A stretch of 64,000 nt of DNA from Marinobacter sp. Arc7-DN-1 (GTDB lineage Bacteria; Pseudomonadota; Gammaproteobacteria; Pseudomonadales; Oleiphilaceae), in the NCBI RefSeq assembly GCF_003441595.1, contig NZ_CP031848.1, forward strand, positions 3,472,001-3,536,000, written 5' to 3'. The translations under genes were made by a program, and so were the position numbers. This document shows positions 50,825-59,716 of the stretch, piece by piece. Position 1 is the first letter of the stretch; the number at the start of each line of letters is the position of its first letter. The notes under the pieces are model-generated. The model was not told the origin of the DNA, ran no database searches, and was given only the letters and a program-made list of their open reading frames with translations.

Positions 50825-51421
50825 ATGAGTAATGGCGACGTAAGCCAAGGCCGGCGCCGGTTTCTGATCGGTGCTACGTCTGTGGTGGGTGGAGTCGGCG
50901 TCGTCGGTGCGGCCGTTCCTTTCGTGGCATCCTGGAATCCCAGTGCCAAAGCGGAAGCAGCAGGTGCACCGGTAACCGTCAACATCAGCAAAGTTGAACC
51001 GGGTCAGAAGATTACCGTCGAGTGGCGGGGTAAGCCGGTCTGGGTTATCCGCCGAACAGAGGAAATGCTTACAAATATCAAAAAGCAGACCGACCGGCTG
51101 CGGGATCCGAATTCGGAAGAGCCCCAGCAGCCTGAGTATATCACGGATGGCACTTTCCGCTCCCTGAAGCCGGAAATTGCCGTGATGGTTGCTATCTGCA
51201 CTCATCTCGGTTGTGTTCCAGCGTATCGTCCGGAAATCGCGCCGGCCGATCTGGGCGAGAAATGGCTGGGTGGCCTGTTCTGCCCCTGCCACGGGTCCCG
51301 CTACGACATGGCGGGCCGGGTTTACCTGTCGCAGCCTGCCCCCCTTAACCTCGAGATTCCGCCTTATCGCTTCGACGATGACGCGACCGTCACGATTGGT
51401 CTTGATCCGGAGGCAGCGTAA
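50825..51421 (+). CDS. petA: Ubiquinol-cytochrome c reductase, Rieske iron-sulfur subunit
   Basis: Carries the 2Fe-2S centre of the cytochrome bc1 complex (complex III). The 198-residue product has a twin-arginine-type N-terminus (QGRRRFLIG) with one membrane anchor, then the Rieske domain with cluster boxes CTHLGC and CPCHGS. Two Cys and two His ligands and the two disulphide cysteines are present. GGGAG lies 10 bases before the ATG. The stop codon overlaps petB by one base (TAATG). The 240-base gap upstream holds no gene; a weak promoter (TTGTAA, 17 bases, TACCAT, 50701-50729) is possible. Confidence 0.97.
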   Translation: MSNGDVSQGRRRFLIGATSVVGGVGVVGAAVPFVASWNPSAKAEAAGAPVTVNISKVEPGQKITVEWRGKPVWVIRRTEEMLTNIKKQTDRLRDPNSEEPQQPEYITDGTFRSLKPEIAVMVAICTHLGCVPAYRPEIAPADLGEKWLGGLFCPCHGSRYDMAGRVYLSQPAPLNLEIPPYRFDDDATVTIGLDPEAA

Positions 51422-52653
51422 TGCAAAAGCTGATTAGTTGGGTAGACGAGCGTCTGCCAATTGTTGACGCCTGGAACAAACACCTTGCCAAGTATTACGC
51501 GCCGAAAAACTTTAATGCGTGGTACTTCTTTGGTTCCCTGGCCATGTTGGTGCTGGTCAACCAGTTGGTTACCGGTATCTGGCTGACCATGAGCTACAAC
51601 CCGACCTCGGAAGGTGCGTTCGCCTCCGTCGAGTACATCATGCGGGATGTTGAGTGGGGGTGGCTGCTTCGCTATCTGCACTCCACCGGTGCGTCCGCGT
51701 TCTTCATTGTGGTGTATCTCCACATGTTCCGGGGCCTGATGTATGGCTCATACCAAAAGCCCCGTGAATTGATCTGGCTGTTTGGCATGCTGATCTATTT
51801 GGCGCTGATGGCTGAGGCTTTCATGGGTTATCTGCTGCCCTGGGGGCAGATGTCCTACTGGGGCGCTCAGGTTATCGTTAACCTGTTCGGCGCGATTCCG
51901 GTGATCGGTGACGACCTGTCCCTGTGGGTTCGCGGAGATTACCTGATTTCCGGCATAACGCTTAACCGCTTCTTTGCACTGCACGTGGTTGCCTTGCCGA
52001 TCGTACTGCTGGCTCTTGTGGTGCTGCATATACTGGCGCTGCACGAAGTCGGATCGAATAACCCCGACGGTATCGAAATCAAGAAGAACAAGGACGAGAA
52101 CGGCATTCCTAAAGACGGCATTCCGTTTCACCCTTACTATTCGGTCCATGACCTGCTCGGCGTGGCGGTCTTCTTCTTCATCTTCTTTGTCGTAGTCTTC
52201 TATTTTCCGGAAGTGGGTGGCCTGTTCCTGGAGAAGCCAAACTTTGAGCCCGCCAATCCGCTCAAGACTCCTGAGCATATCGCTCCTGTGTGGTACTTCA
52301 CGCCGTTCTACGCCATGCTGCGTGCGGTCACCTTGGAGCTGTTTGGTCTGCCGGCGAAGTTCTGGGGTGTGGTTGTGATGGGTGGCGCCATTGCGATTCT
52401 GTTTGTCCTGCCGTGGCTTGACAGGAGCCCGGTCCGCTCCATCCGTTACAAGGGCTGGCTGAGCAAGATTGCGCTTGCGGCTTTTGCAGTGAGCTTCGTT
52501 GTGCTCGGCTACCTTGGGCTGGTGCCGGCGACCGAGGGGCGCACGATGGTCGCCCAGATTCTGACGGCGGTATACTTCCTCTATTTCATTCTGATGCCGT
52601 TCTACACGCGCATTGAGAAAACCAAGCCAGTTCCAGAGAGGGTGACAGGATAA
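51421..52653 (+). CDS. petB: Ubiquinol-cytochrome c reductase, cytochrome b subunit
   Basis: Membrane core of the bc1 complex, holding two b haems and both quinone sites. The 410-residue product has eight membrane segments, with the haem-ligand histidines in RYLHSTGASAFFIVVYLHMFRG and in ALHVVALPIVLLALVVLHILALHEVG, and the Qo-site motif seen as PEH after TP (KTPEHIAPVWYFTPFYAMLRA). It is the full-length b form, not split. Coupled by one-base overlaps to petA upstream and petC downstream. Confidence 0.97.
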   Translation: MQKLISWVDERLPIVDAWNKHLAKYYAPKNFNAWYFFGSLAMLVLVNQLVTGIWLTMSYNPTSEGAFASVEYIMRDVEWGWLLRYLHSTGASAFFIVVYLHMFRGLMYGSYQKPRELIWLFGMLIYLALMAEAFMGYLLPWGQMSYWGAQVIVNLFGAIPVIGDDLSLWVRGDYLISGITLNRFFALHVVALPIVLLALVVLHILALHEVGSNNPDGIEIKKNKDENGIPKDGIPFHPYYSVHDLLGVAVFFFIFFVVVFYFPEVGGLFLEKPNFEPANPLKTPEHIAPVWYFTPFYAMLRAVTLELFGLPAKFWGVVVMGGAIAILFVLPWLDRSPVRSIRYKGWLSKIALAAFAVSFVVLGYLGLVPATEGRTMVAQILTAVYFLYFILMPFYTRIEKTKPVPERVTG

Positions 52654-53408
52654 TGAGAAAGCTGATCTTTGGTCTTTTCATCGCATTCCTGCCGGCCCTG
52701 GGGCTGGCAGCCGGAGGTGCTGCGTCTCTCGACGCGTTTGAGTCAGATCACTCTGATAAGGCGTCTCTGCAGCGTGGTGTAGCTACATTCACCAACTACT
52801 GCATGGGGTGTCATTCCATGGAATACGCCCGCTACAAGCGAGTGGCCGACGATCTGGAGATCCCGGCTGAGCTTTATGAGGCGAATCTGATCTTCACTGG
52901 CGCCAAAATCGGTGAGCTGATGAAAAACTCCATGAACAAGGACATGGCCGCCGACTGGTTTGGCGCGCCGCCGCCTGACCTGACCCTGGAAACCCGTCTG
53001 CGTGGTGAAGCCTGGGTCTATTCCTACCTGCGTGGTTTCTATAAGGACGAGACGCGTCCGTTCGGCGTAAATAATGTCGTGTTCCCCTTGGTGGGTATGC
53101 CACATGCGCTGGTTGGGCTTCAGGGGCTTTGCGCTGTAGAGCCGCACATCGGTGTTGAGGCCAGTGTCGAGCCGCTTAGTGGCAGCATCAATAACGCCGA
53201 TGTCTGTCCTGAGTACGCGATTGAGGGCAGCATGACAGGCGCCGAGTTTGACCAGGCCATGTACGACCTGACCAACTTCATGTCCTACATGGCCGATCCG
53301 GTCAAGCTGGAGCGTGAGCGCCTGGGGATTTTTGTCCTGATCTTTGTCGCCATCTTCTTTGTGTTCGCTTACCTGCTCAATCGTGAGTACTGGAAGGACG
53401 TACACTGA
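52653..53408 (+). CDS. petC: Ubiquinol-cytochrome c reductase, cytochrome c1 subunit
   Basis: Periplasmic c-type haem subunit that passes electrons from the Rieske centre to a soluble cytochrome. The 251-residue product has a cleavable signal peptide (MRKLIFGLFIAFLPALGLA), the haem site CMGCH at about residues 50-54 (NYCMGCHSMEYARYKRV), the sixth ligand region with Met, and a C-terminal anchor (LGIFVLIFVAIFFVFAYLL). ATG overlaps the petB stop (TAATG). The petABC operon ends at the hairpin 53439-53470. Confidence 0.96.
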   Translation: MRKLIFGLFIAFLPALGLAAGGAASLDAFESDHSDKASLQRGVATFTNYCMGCHSMEYARYKRVADDLEIPAELYEANLIFTGAKIGELMKNSMNKDMAADWFGAPPPDLTLETRLRGEAWVYSYLRGFYKDETRPFGVNNVVFPLVGMPHALVGLQGLCAVEPHIGVEASVEPLSGSINNADVCPEYAIEGSMTGAEFDQAMYDLTNFMSYMADPVKLERERLGIFVLIFVAIFFVFAYLLNREYWKDVH

Positions 53409-53417
53409 GAAATAGGG

Positions 53418-53423
53418 TATAAT
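53418..53423 (+). promoter_or_regulatory. TATAAT element between petC and sspA
   Basis: Perfect TATAAT; no convincing -35. It precedes, not follows, the petC terminator, so an sspA transcript from it would pass through that hairpin. Confidence 0.35.
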
Positions 53424-53438
53424 CCCGTCCCCTGAGTT

Positions 53439-53470
53439 CCAGCGGGCAATAACCGGCCCGCTGGATTTTT
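53439..53470 (+). terminator. Terminator after petC (or sspA leader attenuator)
   Basis: CCAGCGGGC (53439-53447) pairs with GCCCGCTGG (53456-53464), then ATTTTT. Confidence 0.75.
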
Positions 53471-53517
53471 GCGTTTTTTCAGGATCATTTCGGTTTGTTT
53501 ACTCGTGAGGTAGTTCT

Positions 53518-54147
53518 ATGGGCGTTGTGACCAAGCGGTCATCAATGACGTTTTTCTCGGATCCGGCCAGTCATTACAGTCACAGGGTGCGTATTGTTCT
53601 GGCAGAGAAGGGTGTTACCGTTGATATCGTTAATGTGGACCCGGACAATCCGCCGGCCGAACTGGCCGATCTGAACCCATACAACGCCCTGCCGACGCTG
53701 GTGGATCGTGATCTGGTGCTTTATGAGCCCAATATCATGATGGAGTACCTCGACGAGCGTTTTCCTCACCCGCCGTTATTGCCGGTTTATCCGGTCGCCC
53801 GAGCCAACAGCCGGCTGATGATCCATCGTATCCAGAAAGACTGGTGTGGTCTGGTTGACCGGATTCTGGCCCAGCCAAACGCCAAAGCTTCCGAGACGGC
53901 GCGTAAAGAGCTGCGGGAAAGCCTGCTGGCAACGGCACCGCTGTTCGGTGAAATGCCTTTCTTTCTGTCCGAAGAGTTCACTATTGTGGATTGCTGCATT
54001 GCGCCGATTCTATGGCGTCTCCCGACACTAGGTATCGACCTCGACGAAAAACAGGCCAAGCCGCTGCAGAAATACATGGACAGCATTTTCAGCCGGGAGG
54101 GTTTCAAGGCAAGCCTGTCTGATCTGGAAGAAGACATTCGCAGCTGA
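53518..54147 (+). CDS. sspA: Stringent starvation protein A
   Basis: Glutathione-S-transferase-fold protein that binds RNA polymerase and changes expression under stress. The 209-residue product has the thioredoxin-like N-terminal domain ([59 protein letters not shown]) and an all-helical C-terminal domain. The YSHRV in place of a catalytic Ser/Cys fits SspA, which lacks transferase activity. GAGG stands before the ATG. sspB follows after 38 bases; the pet-sspA-sspB order is that of Pseudomonas. Confidence 0.95.
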   Translation: MGVVTKRSSMTFFSDPASHYSHRVRIVLAEKGVTVDIVNVDPDNPPAELADLNPYNALPTLVDRDLVLYEPNIMMEYLDERFPHPPLLPVYPVARANSRLMIHRIQKDWCGLVDRILAQPNAKASETARKELRESLLATAPLFGEMPFFLSEEFTIVDCCIAPILWRLPTLGIDLDEKQAKPLQKYMDSIFSREGFKASLSDLEEDIRS

Positions 54148-54185
54148 TTTGGAAACGTTCCGCTGGCCGGAGCAGGAGAGTGGCA

Positions 54186-54623
54186 GTGGCTGAGAGCAAA
54201 AACACCATGACGTCCAGCCGTCCGTACCTGGTACGTGCTTTCAATGAGTGGATTCTGGACAATGACTGTACGCCCTACATTGTGGTGGATGCAGGCATTC
54301 AGGGTGTGCAGGTGCCGACCGAGCATGTGGCAAACGGGCAGATTGTTCTGAATATAAGCCCGGGCGCCGTTCGTGGCCTGGTCATCGGTAATGGTGCGCT
54401 GGAGTTCAGTGCCCGCTTCGGCGGTGTGCCCATGCAGGTGTTCATACCTCTGCAGGCGGTTATGGCGGTCTACGCGAAGGAGAATGGTGAAGGCATGGTG
54501 TTCGGCAGTGAGCCGGGCTCACCGGATCCTGATGGCACTACCCGCGAGCGCGACGGAGACCAGTCTCCTTCCGGGCAGGAGGATCGGCCCTCAGGAAGGC
54601 CGACGCTCAAGGTCGTTAAGTAG
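54186..54623 (+). CDS. sspB: ClpXP specificity adaptor SspB
   Basis: Delivers ssrA-tagged proteins to ClpXP. Starts are all non-AUG near the site AGGAGAG: GTG 54186 has the best spacing (7 bases), GTG 54180 is also possible. The roughly 145-residue product has the substrate-binding domain SSRPYLVRAFNEWILDNDCTPYIVVDAG, GVQVPTEHVANGQIVLNISPGAV, ARFGGVPMQVFIPLQAVMAVYAKENGEGMVF, a flexible Asp/Pro-rich linker, and the C-terminal ClpX-docking tail RPTLKVVK. Nothing unusual besides the start. Confidence 0.95.
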   Translation: MAESKNTMTSSRPYLVRAFNEWILDNDCTPYIVVDAGIQGVQVPTEHVANGQIVLNISPGAVRGLVIGNGALEFSARFGGVPMQVFIPLQAVMAVYAKENGEGMVFGSEPGSPDPDGTTRERDGDQSPSGQEDRPSGRPTLKVVK

Positions 54624-54641
54624 CCGTTTTTCCCGTTCCAG

Positions 54642-54666
54642 AAAGCCAGCGCAAGCTGGCTTTTTT
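54642..54666. terminator. Terminator between sspB and diaA
   Basis: AAAGCCAGC, loop GCAA, GCTGGCTTT, then TTT. It overlaps the stop codon of the convergent diaA gene. Confidence 0.8.
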
Positions 54667-55255
54667 ATCCTCCGAAAAGCTTGCCGTCGATCAGCCCGCA
54701 CAGCGCATTAATGATTAACAGTAGCAGGGGTGTTGCCTCGGTTGGGCTCAGGTTGTTGAGCGCGATCTCGTGGTCTTCGGGATGCATGAGAGAGGTAATG
54801 TCGGACTTCTCCCTGGCGCTGAGAACAACAACGCTCATTTCCCGGTCGTGGGCGGCCTGGATGGCCTGAATGAGGTTGGCTTTGTGGCCATCGTCAACGA
54901 TCACAAAAAGCAGGTCTCCGGGCTTGCCGATTGCTCTGACCTGCCGCGAGAAGGTGTCGTTGAACCGGTTGTCCCGACAGATAGCTGAGTAGGTAGTAGC
55001 GTCTGCCCCGAGGTTGATGGCCGGTAGCGCGGGCCTGTCCTGTTCAAATCTGTTCAGGAGTGAGGTGCAGAAGTACTGGGCCAGTATATTGGCGTTACCA
55101 TTGGCGCAGGTGATGATTTTTCCGTCCTGGAGCAGGGTGGCTACGAAGGCGTCTGCAACATCCTCAATGGCGGGGCCTGCGGTGCTTGCCGCCTGAGCCG
55201 TGTGCTCCATGTGGCTTGCGAACCACTGATTGATCTGGTGTTCCGTATCGGTCAT
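54665..55255 (-). CDS. diaA: SIS-domain protein DiaA (DnaA initiator-associating)
   Basis: Phosphoheptose-isomerase-like (SIS) protein. E. coli DiaA binds DnaA and promotes its assembly at oriC. The 196-residue product from ATG 55255 shows NGNANILAQYFCTSLLNRFEQDRPALPAINL, matching E. coli DiaA rather than GmhA, and the ending NALCGLIDGKLF. Context decides: lpoA-yraN-diaA is the E. coli order. Alternative upstream starts (55270, 55297) run into yraN. SIS proteins annotated gmhA make heptose precursors; I consider that less likely here. Confidence 0.85.
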   Translation of the reverse strand: MTDTEHQINQWFASHMEHTAQAASTAGPAIEDVADAFVATLLQDGKIITCANGNANILAQYFCTSLLNRFEQDRPALPAINLGADATTYSAICRDNRFNDTFSRQVRAIGKPGDLLFVIVDDGHKANLIQAIQAAHDREMSVVVLSAREKSDITSLMHPEDHEIALNNLSPTEATPLLLLIINALCGLIDGKLFGG

Positions 55256-55263
55256 CGTCAGTA

Positions 55264-55632
55264 TCACCATCCTGCCAGAATTGCATTCCTGATCCATTGT
55301 ACCCGGTATTTTTTGACGGTACCCGGGCTGATCGCAACCACGTCAATTCGTGAGACGCTATTCCAGAGCCCATGCCTGTGCAGATAAAACGAAACCGCCT
55401 TTATCAGTCGCTTCTGTTTTGGGTAATTGATGGAGCTTGCGGGGTCGACGAGGCTGCCGGGCCCCCGGTACCGGACTTCAAAGAAGACCAGCGTTTCGCC
55501 ATCCCGGCCGATCAGATCTATCTCACCGCCGCGATTATAAACGTTACGTTCAACAATCCGGACACCGCGACTGGCAAGGTAGCGAGCCGCAACGCCTTCG
55601 AAGTGATTTCCCTGGGCTTTTGTGCCATCCAT
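55264..55632 (-). CDS. yraN: UPF0102 family protein YraN
   Basis: Small protein with a restriction-endonuclease-like fold; its function is unknown. ATG 55632 has AAGGA upstream and gives 122 residues, the family length; a longer frame starting at 55758 lies inside lpoA. The conserved sequence NHFEGVAARYLASRGVRIVERNVYNRGGEIDLIGRDGETLVFFEVRYR contains the putative active-site acids, with Arg where many homologues have Lys (EVK). It sits between lpoA and diaA, eight bases before the latter, in one transcription unit. Confidence 0.92.
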   Translation of the reverse strand: MDGTKAQGNHFEGVAARYLASRGVRIVERNVYNRGGEIDLIGRDGETLVFFEVRYRGPGSLVDPASSINYPKQKRLIKAVSFYLHRHGLWNSVSRIDVVAISPGTVKKYRVQWIRNAILAGW

Positions 55633-55649
55633 GGCGATTGAATTGTTCC

Positions 55650-57524
55650 TTAATTCTGTCTGGTGACCGGCATTGCCACATTTCGGGAAGAGGTGTCGGA
55701 GACTCCGGGCGTGAGCTTCGGCAGAAGTTCCGGCGTTCCGTTCCGGAATTGTGCCCATAGCTGTTCCCGGTGGATGCTGCCGTACGGTGTCATGGTCAGG
55801 ACGCCGGTCTGCCCCGCAATCGAGGCGCTGTCGACCTGCCTGAGCAGTGGTAGCCGTTTGCTAAGGTGCCAGGCGTCTGCGCCCATGGCAAACAGTCGGC
55901 CTTGCTGGCCTCGGGTGCCTGACATGATCTCCGTGGCCCCTGCGCGAAGTTCGCTATCGTCCCCGAGAACCCAGGGAATATCGGTGAAAATAACCCCGTT
56001 CAGGTCACGGTCCCGGGAAGGCGATGGGGTGCCTTCGTAGATGATGGAGGGCGAATAAACGGGCAGGTCGCCCCCGAAATAGAAGGCAAACAGCGGCTTG
56101 AACTGGCGCGCGACCGTGGCCTCTGCCACCATGACGATGGCGTCCGCATCCTGACGACGGCGGGGCTCGAATTCAACGTTTATACCAATGGTGCGTTCGA
56201 CCTGGATGGCCCGGTCACGGGATACGGTAATGCCAAGCAGGTCGGCTGTCACGGCCCTGAGATTGTCTTCCCTGAAGAAGCGTTCGATATCCAGGGCAAC
56301 ACCATCAGAGGCGGCGATCCGCTGCAGGAGCGCTTGTTCCACGCGGTCGCCCCACTCGCCTTGGGGAATAAGTACCAACACCTGACGCAGCCCTTCGGCC
56401 AACAGTCTGTCGGCTATCTGGCGCGCTTCATCTTCGGCTGACAGGCCAAACTGGTAGAGGCCGTCCGGTGCCTGGGTGCCGGATGGCAGGTAATTCAGTC
56501 CCAGAGCCGGTATCGGAAGAGTGTTCATGGAACCAAGTCCGGCGAGGGCCTCTTTCTCAAGAGGGCCGACCACCAGATCAATGTCCTGTTCTGAAAGCTC
56601 GCGATACAGTTCGCTGAACGGTGTTGCGGAGGTGTCAAAGATCCGGATATCGGTTTTACTGCGATTAGCGGAGTCGTCCAGGTAGTAGGCGGCAAGAAAA
56701 CCGTCCCGAATCGCTTTCCCTGCTGTTGCCAGCGGGCCTTTAAGGGGCAGCGCCAGAGCGATTTTCTCGGGTCGGCTGTCGGCAAGTGTCGCGATCAGCC
56801 GCAGGTCGGACGGCAGCACCTGCGCGGCGGGATGGCCCGGCCAGTTGTTCTGCCAGCCGCGTATGATCCGACCCTGTTCATCGATGCCGATATCGGGTGC
56901 TCGTACAATCCTTGCCAGCTCCAGCCAGCCTTGGGCCTCATAGCCGATTGCATCCGCTGAGGCGGAATCCAGCTGGCCATCAGGTACTTGCTCCAGAAAT
57001 GACCAGACCCGGTCATGAATTTGCTGTGCATCGGCAGTATTGTCGGTCTGGGCCAGCAATATGAGGGTCATGGCCGCGGACAACGGGTTTTCTGCAAGTG
57101 CGAAGGTGTCGGCTTGCAGATTTGCTGCCCGCGCCATCAGGTCTGCCGGGTAGTCGATGAAATCCGAAGGTGACATCCCACTGGCAAGTTCTTTTGCCCA
57201 GGATTTATCGGCAAGCGTCGTTGCGCTTGCCATGGACAGGAGCAGTTTCTGGTTTTCAAGTGCCGGTGCAGCTTGCGCCAGCCGCTCACTTTGGAGTAGC
57301 GTTCGGGCTGCCGCGTGGTCGCCCTGATCCTGGAACCGGCTGGCAATTCTGAGCAGGTAGGCCTGGGCCGTCTCGAGGTTGTCTTCCCTGCTGGCCATTT
57401 CAAGGGCCTGATCGGCAGTTTGCGCAATGTGCGAATCAAGATTGACGCTGGCACAACCGGCGGAAAAAAGGGCGGCGGCAAGAACGCTGGCCAGGGCTCG
57501 TTTATGGTTGCGGGTCTCTATCAT
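55650..57524 (-). CDS. lpoA: Penicillin-binding protein activator LpoA
   Basis: Outer-membrane lipoprotein that reaches through the periplasm to stimulate PBP1a. The start at 57522-57524 gives a lipoprotein signal with lipobox FSAGC (Cys24). The 624-residue product has an N-terminal TPR-like helical domain (about 30-260) and a C-terminal periplasmic-binding-like domain (about 280-610: KIALALPLKGPLATAGKAIRDGFLAAYY; DIDLVVGPLEKEAL; DAIVMVAEATVARQFKPLFAFYFGGDLPVYS). A longer reading from 57623 runs into the rsmI promoter region. Divergent from rsmI, as in E. coli. Confidence 0.93.
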   Translation of the reverse strand: MIETRNHKRALASVLAAALFSAGCASVNLDSHIAQTADQALEMASREDNLETAQAYLLRIASRFQDQGDHAAARTLLQSERLAQAAPALENQKLLLSMASATTLADKSWAKELASGMSPSDFIDYPADLMARAANLQADTFALAENPLSAAMTLILLAQTDNTADAQQIHDRVWSFLEQVPDGQLDSASADAIGYEAQGWLELARIVRAPDIGIDEQGRIIRGWQNNWPGHPAAQVLPSDLRLIATLADSRPEKIALALPLKGPLATAGKAIRDGFLAAYYLDDSANRSKTDIRIFDTSATPFSELYRELSEQDIDLVVGPLEKEALAGLGSMNTLPIPALGLNYLPSGTQAPDGLYQFGLSAEDEARQIADRLLAEGLRQVLVLIPQGEWGDRVEQALLQRIAASDGVALDIERFFREDNLRAVTADLLGITVSRDRAIQVERTIGINVEFEPRRRQDADAIVMVAEATVARQFKPLFAFYFGGDLPVYSPSIIYEGTPSPSRDRDLNGVIFTDIPWVLGDDSELRAGATEIMSGTRGQQGRLFAMGADAWHLSKRLPLLRQVDSASIAGQTGVLTMTPYGSIHREQLWAQFRNGTPELLPKLTPGVSDTSSRNVAMPVTRQN

Positions 57525-57656
57525 GGCAAGCTCGATATACTCCGGATTATTGGGCTTGTGGCGCCAGACTAACGGTGGCAAGTTTAACAGCTCCGGGCTG
57601 AATTCACATGACGTAACTGTCACGGTCCGGGGGTTCCCATCAATGAGGCAGGCACT

Positions 57657-58553
57657 TTGAAAAATGTGGTCAGTGATTTCCCCTCTGGGGTGAGCCGGGA
57701 AGGTGCTTCAGGCGGAACGCTTTTTATTGTTGCTACGCCGATTGGTAATCTGGACGATATGTCTCCGCGCGCAACCAGGGTCCTGGCCGGTGTTGATGTG
57801 GTAGCCGCTGAGGATACAAGGCACAGTGGCCGGCTGCTGAATCATCTGGGCATTCAGAAGCGGCTGGTTGCGCTGCACGATCACAACGAAAAAGACCGTG
57901 CTGCCAGCTTGCTGGCGGAACTTGAAGCGGGGCGGGATGTGGCCCTGATTTCCGATGCCGGCACTCCGCTGATCTCCGATCCGGGCTATGTTCTGGTCCG
58001 TGAGGCCAGAGCCGCCGGATTCGTGGTCAGTCCCATTCCGGGTGCCTGTGCTCTGGTGACCGCGTTGAGTGCCGCCGGGTTGCCCACAGACCGGTTCCTG
58101 TTTGTGGGATTTCTTCCCGCAAAGCGTTCCGGCCGCCGCGCGAGTCTTGAGTCTCTCTCCAGTGAAGTTGCGACCCTCGTCTTTTACGAATCGCCCCACC
58201 GGATCCTCGAATCCGTGCGGGATATCGCCGAGGTTCTGGGGCCTGACCGGGAGATGGTGCTGGGCCGGGAAATCACCAAGACTTTCGAGACCTTCTATTC
58301 AGGCGCGGTGCACGAGGTTCTGGCCGAGCTGGAGCAGGACCCCCATGGCACCCGTGGTGAGTTTGTGGTGATGATCCGTGGTGCCGAACCTCGCGCTGAC
58401 GATAGCGATGCGGCGACTCTGGATGTTGATCGGGTGCTGAAGGTGCTGCTGGCGGAATTGCCGGTAAAGAAGGTGGCGAAGATGGCCGCCGAATTGACCG
58501 GGCTTTCAAGGAACGAGCTTTATCGGCGGGCGCTGGCGCTGAAAGATGGTTGA
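57657..58553 (+). CDS. rsmI: 16S rRNA 2'-O-ribose methyltransferase RsmI
   Basis: Methylates the 2'-OH of C1402 in 16S rRNA with S-adenosylmethionine. The 298-residue frame starts at TTG 57657 with GAGG before it; GTG 57666 is an alternative. The tetrapyrrole-methylase-like fold is clear from TLFIVATPIGNLDDMSPRA, AEDTRHSGRLL, ALISDAGTPLISDPGY, VSPIPGACALVTALSAAGLPTDRFLFVGFLPAK and FYESPHRI. It is divergent from lpoA by about 130 bases and leads into rnpB. Confidence 0.94.
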   Translation: MKNVVSDFPSGVSREGASGGTLFIVATPIGNLDDMSPRATRVLAGVDVVAAEDTRHSGRLLNHLGIQKRLVALHDHNEKDRAASLLAELEAGRDVALISDAGTPLISDPGYVLVREARAAGFVVSPIPGACALVTALSAAGLPTDRFLFVGFLPAKRSGRRASLESLSSEVATLVFYESPHRILESVRDIAEVLGPDREMVLGREITKTFETFYSGAVHEVLAELEQDPHGTRGEFVVMIRGAEPRADDSDAATLDVDRVLKVLLAELPVKKVAKMAAELTGLSRNELYRRALALKDG

Positions 58554-58607
58554 GTGCCCGTGGCAGTTTCTCTTGCAAGGCTGTAGGCGCAGGAGTATTG
58601 TCACGGC

Positions 58608-58956
<349 letters not shown>

Positions 58957-59166
58957 TTTTTATTCCCTTCATGTGAAGTCTGTCATTCTCAACAGATGTC
59001 TTTTATAGCCAAAAAATCTTAAACCTCACTTGTCTTCTTTAGATCTTTTTGCAGGTGTTTGATTTTACTTCTTTTCTTTTTCGTAATCTCACCATTTCAT
59101 TGAATCCGGCTCTGTAACCTCTTGTCATAAAAGGAACTTTCCCGCGTGTGGCGCTGTTTGCGGCGC

Positions 59167-59195
59167 TTGCATTGTGTATTGCGTGTTTCTATAGT
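59167..59195 (+). promoter_or_regulatory. Promoter of the dcw cluster (Pmra)
   Basis: TTGCAT (59167-59172), 17-base spacer, TATAGT (59190-59195). The start point would be near 59202, just before the MraZ boxes. Confidence 0.65.
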
Positions 59196-59203
59196 GTGCG
59201 GAA

Positions 59204-59238
59204 GTGGGAAAAAGTGGTTTCTAGTGGTTTTTTGTGGA
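59204..59238 (+). promoter_or_regulatory. Four MraZ-binding boxes
   Basis: GTGGG, GTGGT, GTGGT, GTGGA begin at 59204, 59214, 59224 and 59234, each separated by five bases: an exact 10-base period. E. coli MraZ binds direct TGGGN repeats with five-base spacers in the same place, so autorepression of the dcw operon is expected. Confidence 0.85.
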
Positions 59239-59263
59239 TTTCAGGCACCCAGAGACAGTGTGA

Positions 59264-59716
59264 ATGAGTAATTTTCTCGGCAGTCATGCCATCAATATGG
59301 ATGCGAAGGGTCGCCTGGCGATCCCTGCCAAGGTGCGCGAACAGCTCGCGCAGGCCTGTGGTGGGCGCATTGTATTGACGGCGAATGCCGACGAAGAGCG
59401 GTGTCTGCTGGTCTATCCCGAGCCCGAATGGGAAGTTCTGAGGCCCAAGATTGAGGCCCTTCCCAATATGAATAAGGCGGCCCGCCGACTGCAGCGTCTG
59501 ATCCTGGGTAACGCGGCGCCCATGGAGCTGGACTCAGCCGGGCGCATCCTGATTCCCCCGACCCTGAGAAGCTACGCCCATCTGGAGAAAAAGCTGATGC
59601 TGATCGGGCAGGGCAAAAAGTTCGAGTTGTGGAGCGAAGAGCGCTGGTTTGCCTGGCTGGATGAGTCCTCCGATGACGATGACATGCCGCCCGAGATGGA
59701 GGCGCTGTCGCTATGA
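59264..59716 (+). CDS. mraZ: Transcriptional regulator MraZ
   Basis: AbrB-like DNA-binding protein that represses the division and cell wall cluster from its own promoter. The 150-residue product has the two DxxxR motifs of the family: [15 protein letters not shown] (about 12-26) and [14 protein letters not shown] (about 86-99). The ATG is preceded by only a weak site. Its stop overlaps the rsmH ATG (ATGA). The four boxes upstream are its probable operator. Confidence 0.95.
   Translation: MSNFLGSHAINMDAKGRLAIPAKVREQLAQACGGRIVLTANADEERCLLVYPEPEWEVLRPKIEALPNMNKAARRLQRLILGNAAPMELDSAGRILIPPTLRSYAHLEKKLMLIGQGKKFELWSEERWFAWLDESSDDDDMPPEMEALSL

Larger units (their letters stand above)
58957..59263. 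other. AT-rich region before the dcw cluster
   Basis: 307 bases without a gene. The first half, after the rnpB T-run, is AT-rich with several TTTTCTTT tracts. The second half holds the mraZ promoter and MraZ boxes listed below. Confidence 0.7.

Noticed and set aside
54665-55255. Annotation as phosphoheptose isomerase GmhA
   Set aside because: Gene order (lpoA-yraN-diaA) and residue pattern favour DiaA; the two share the SIS fold, so similarity alone would mislead.
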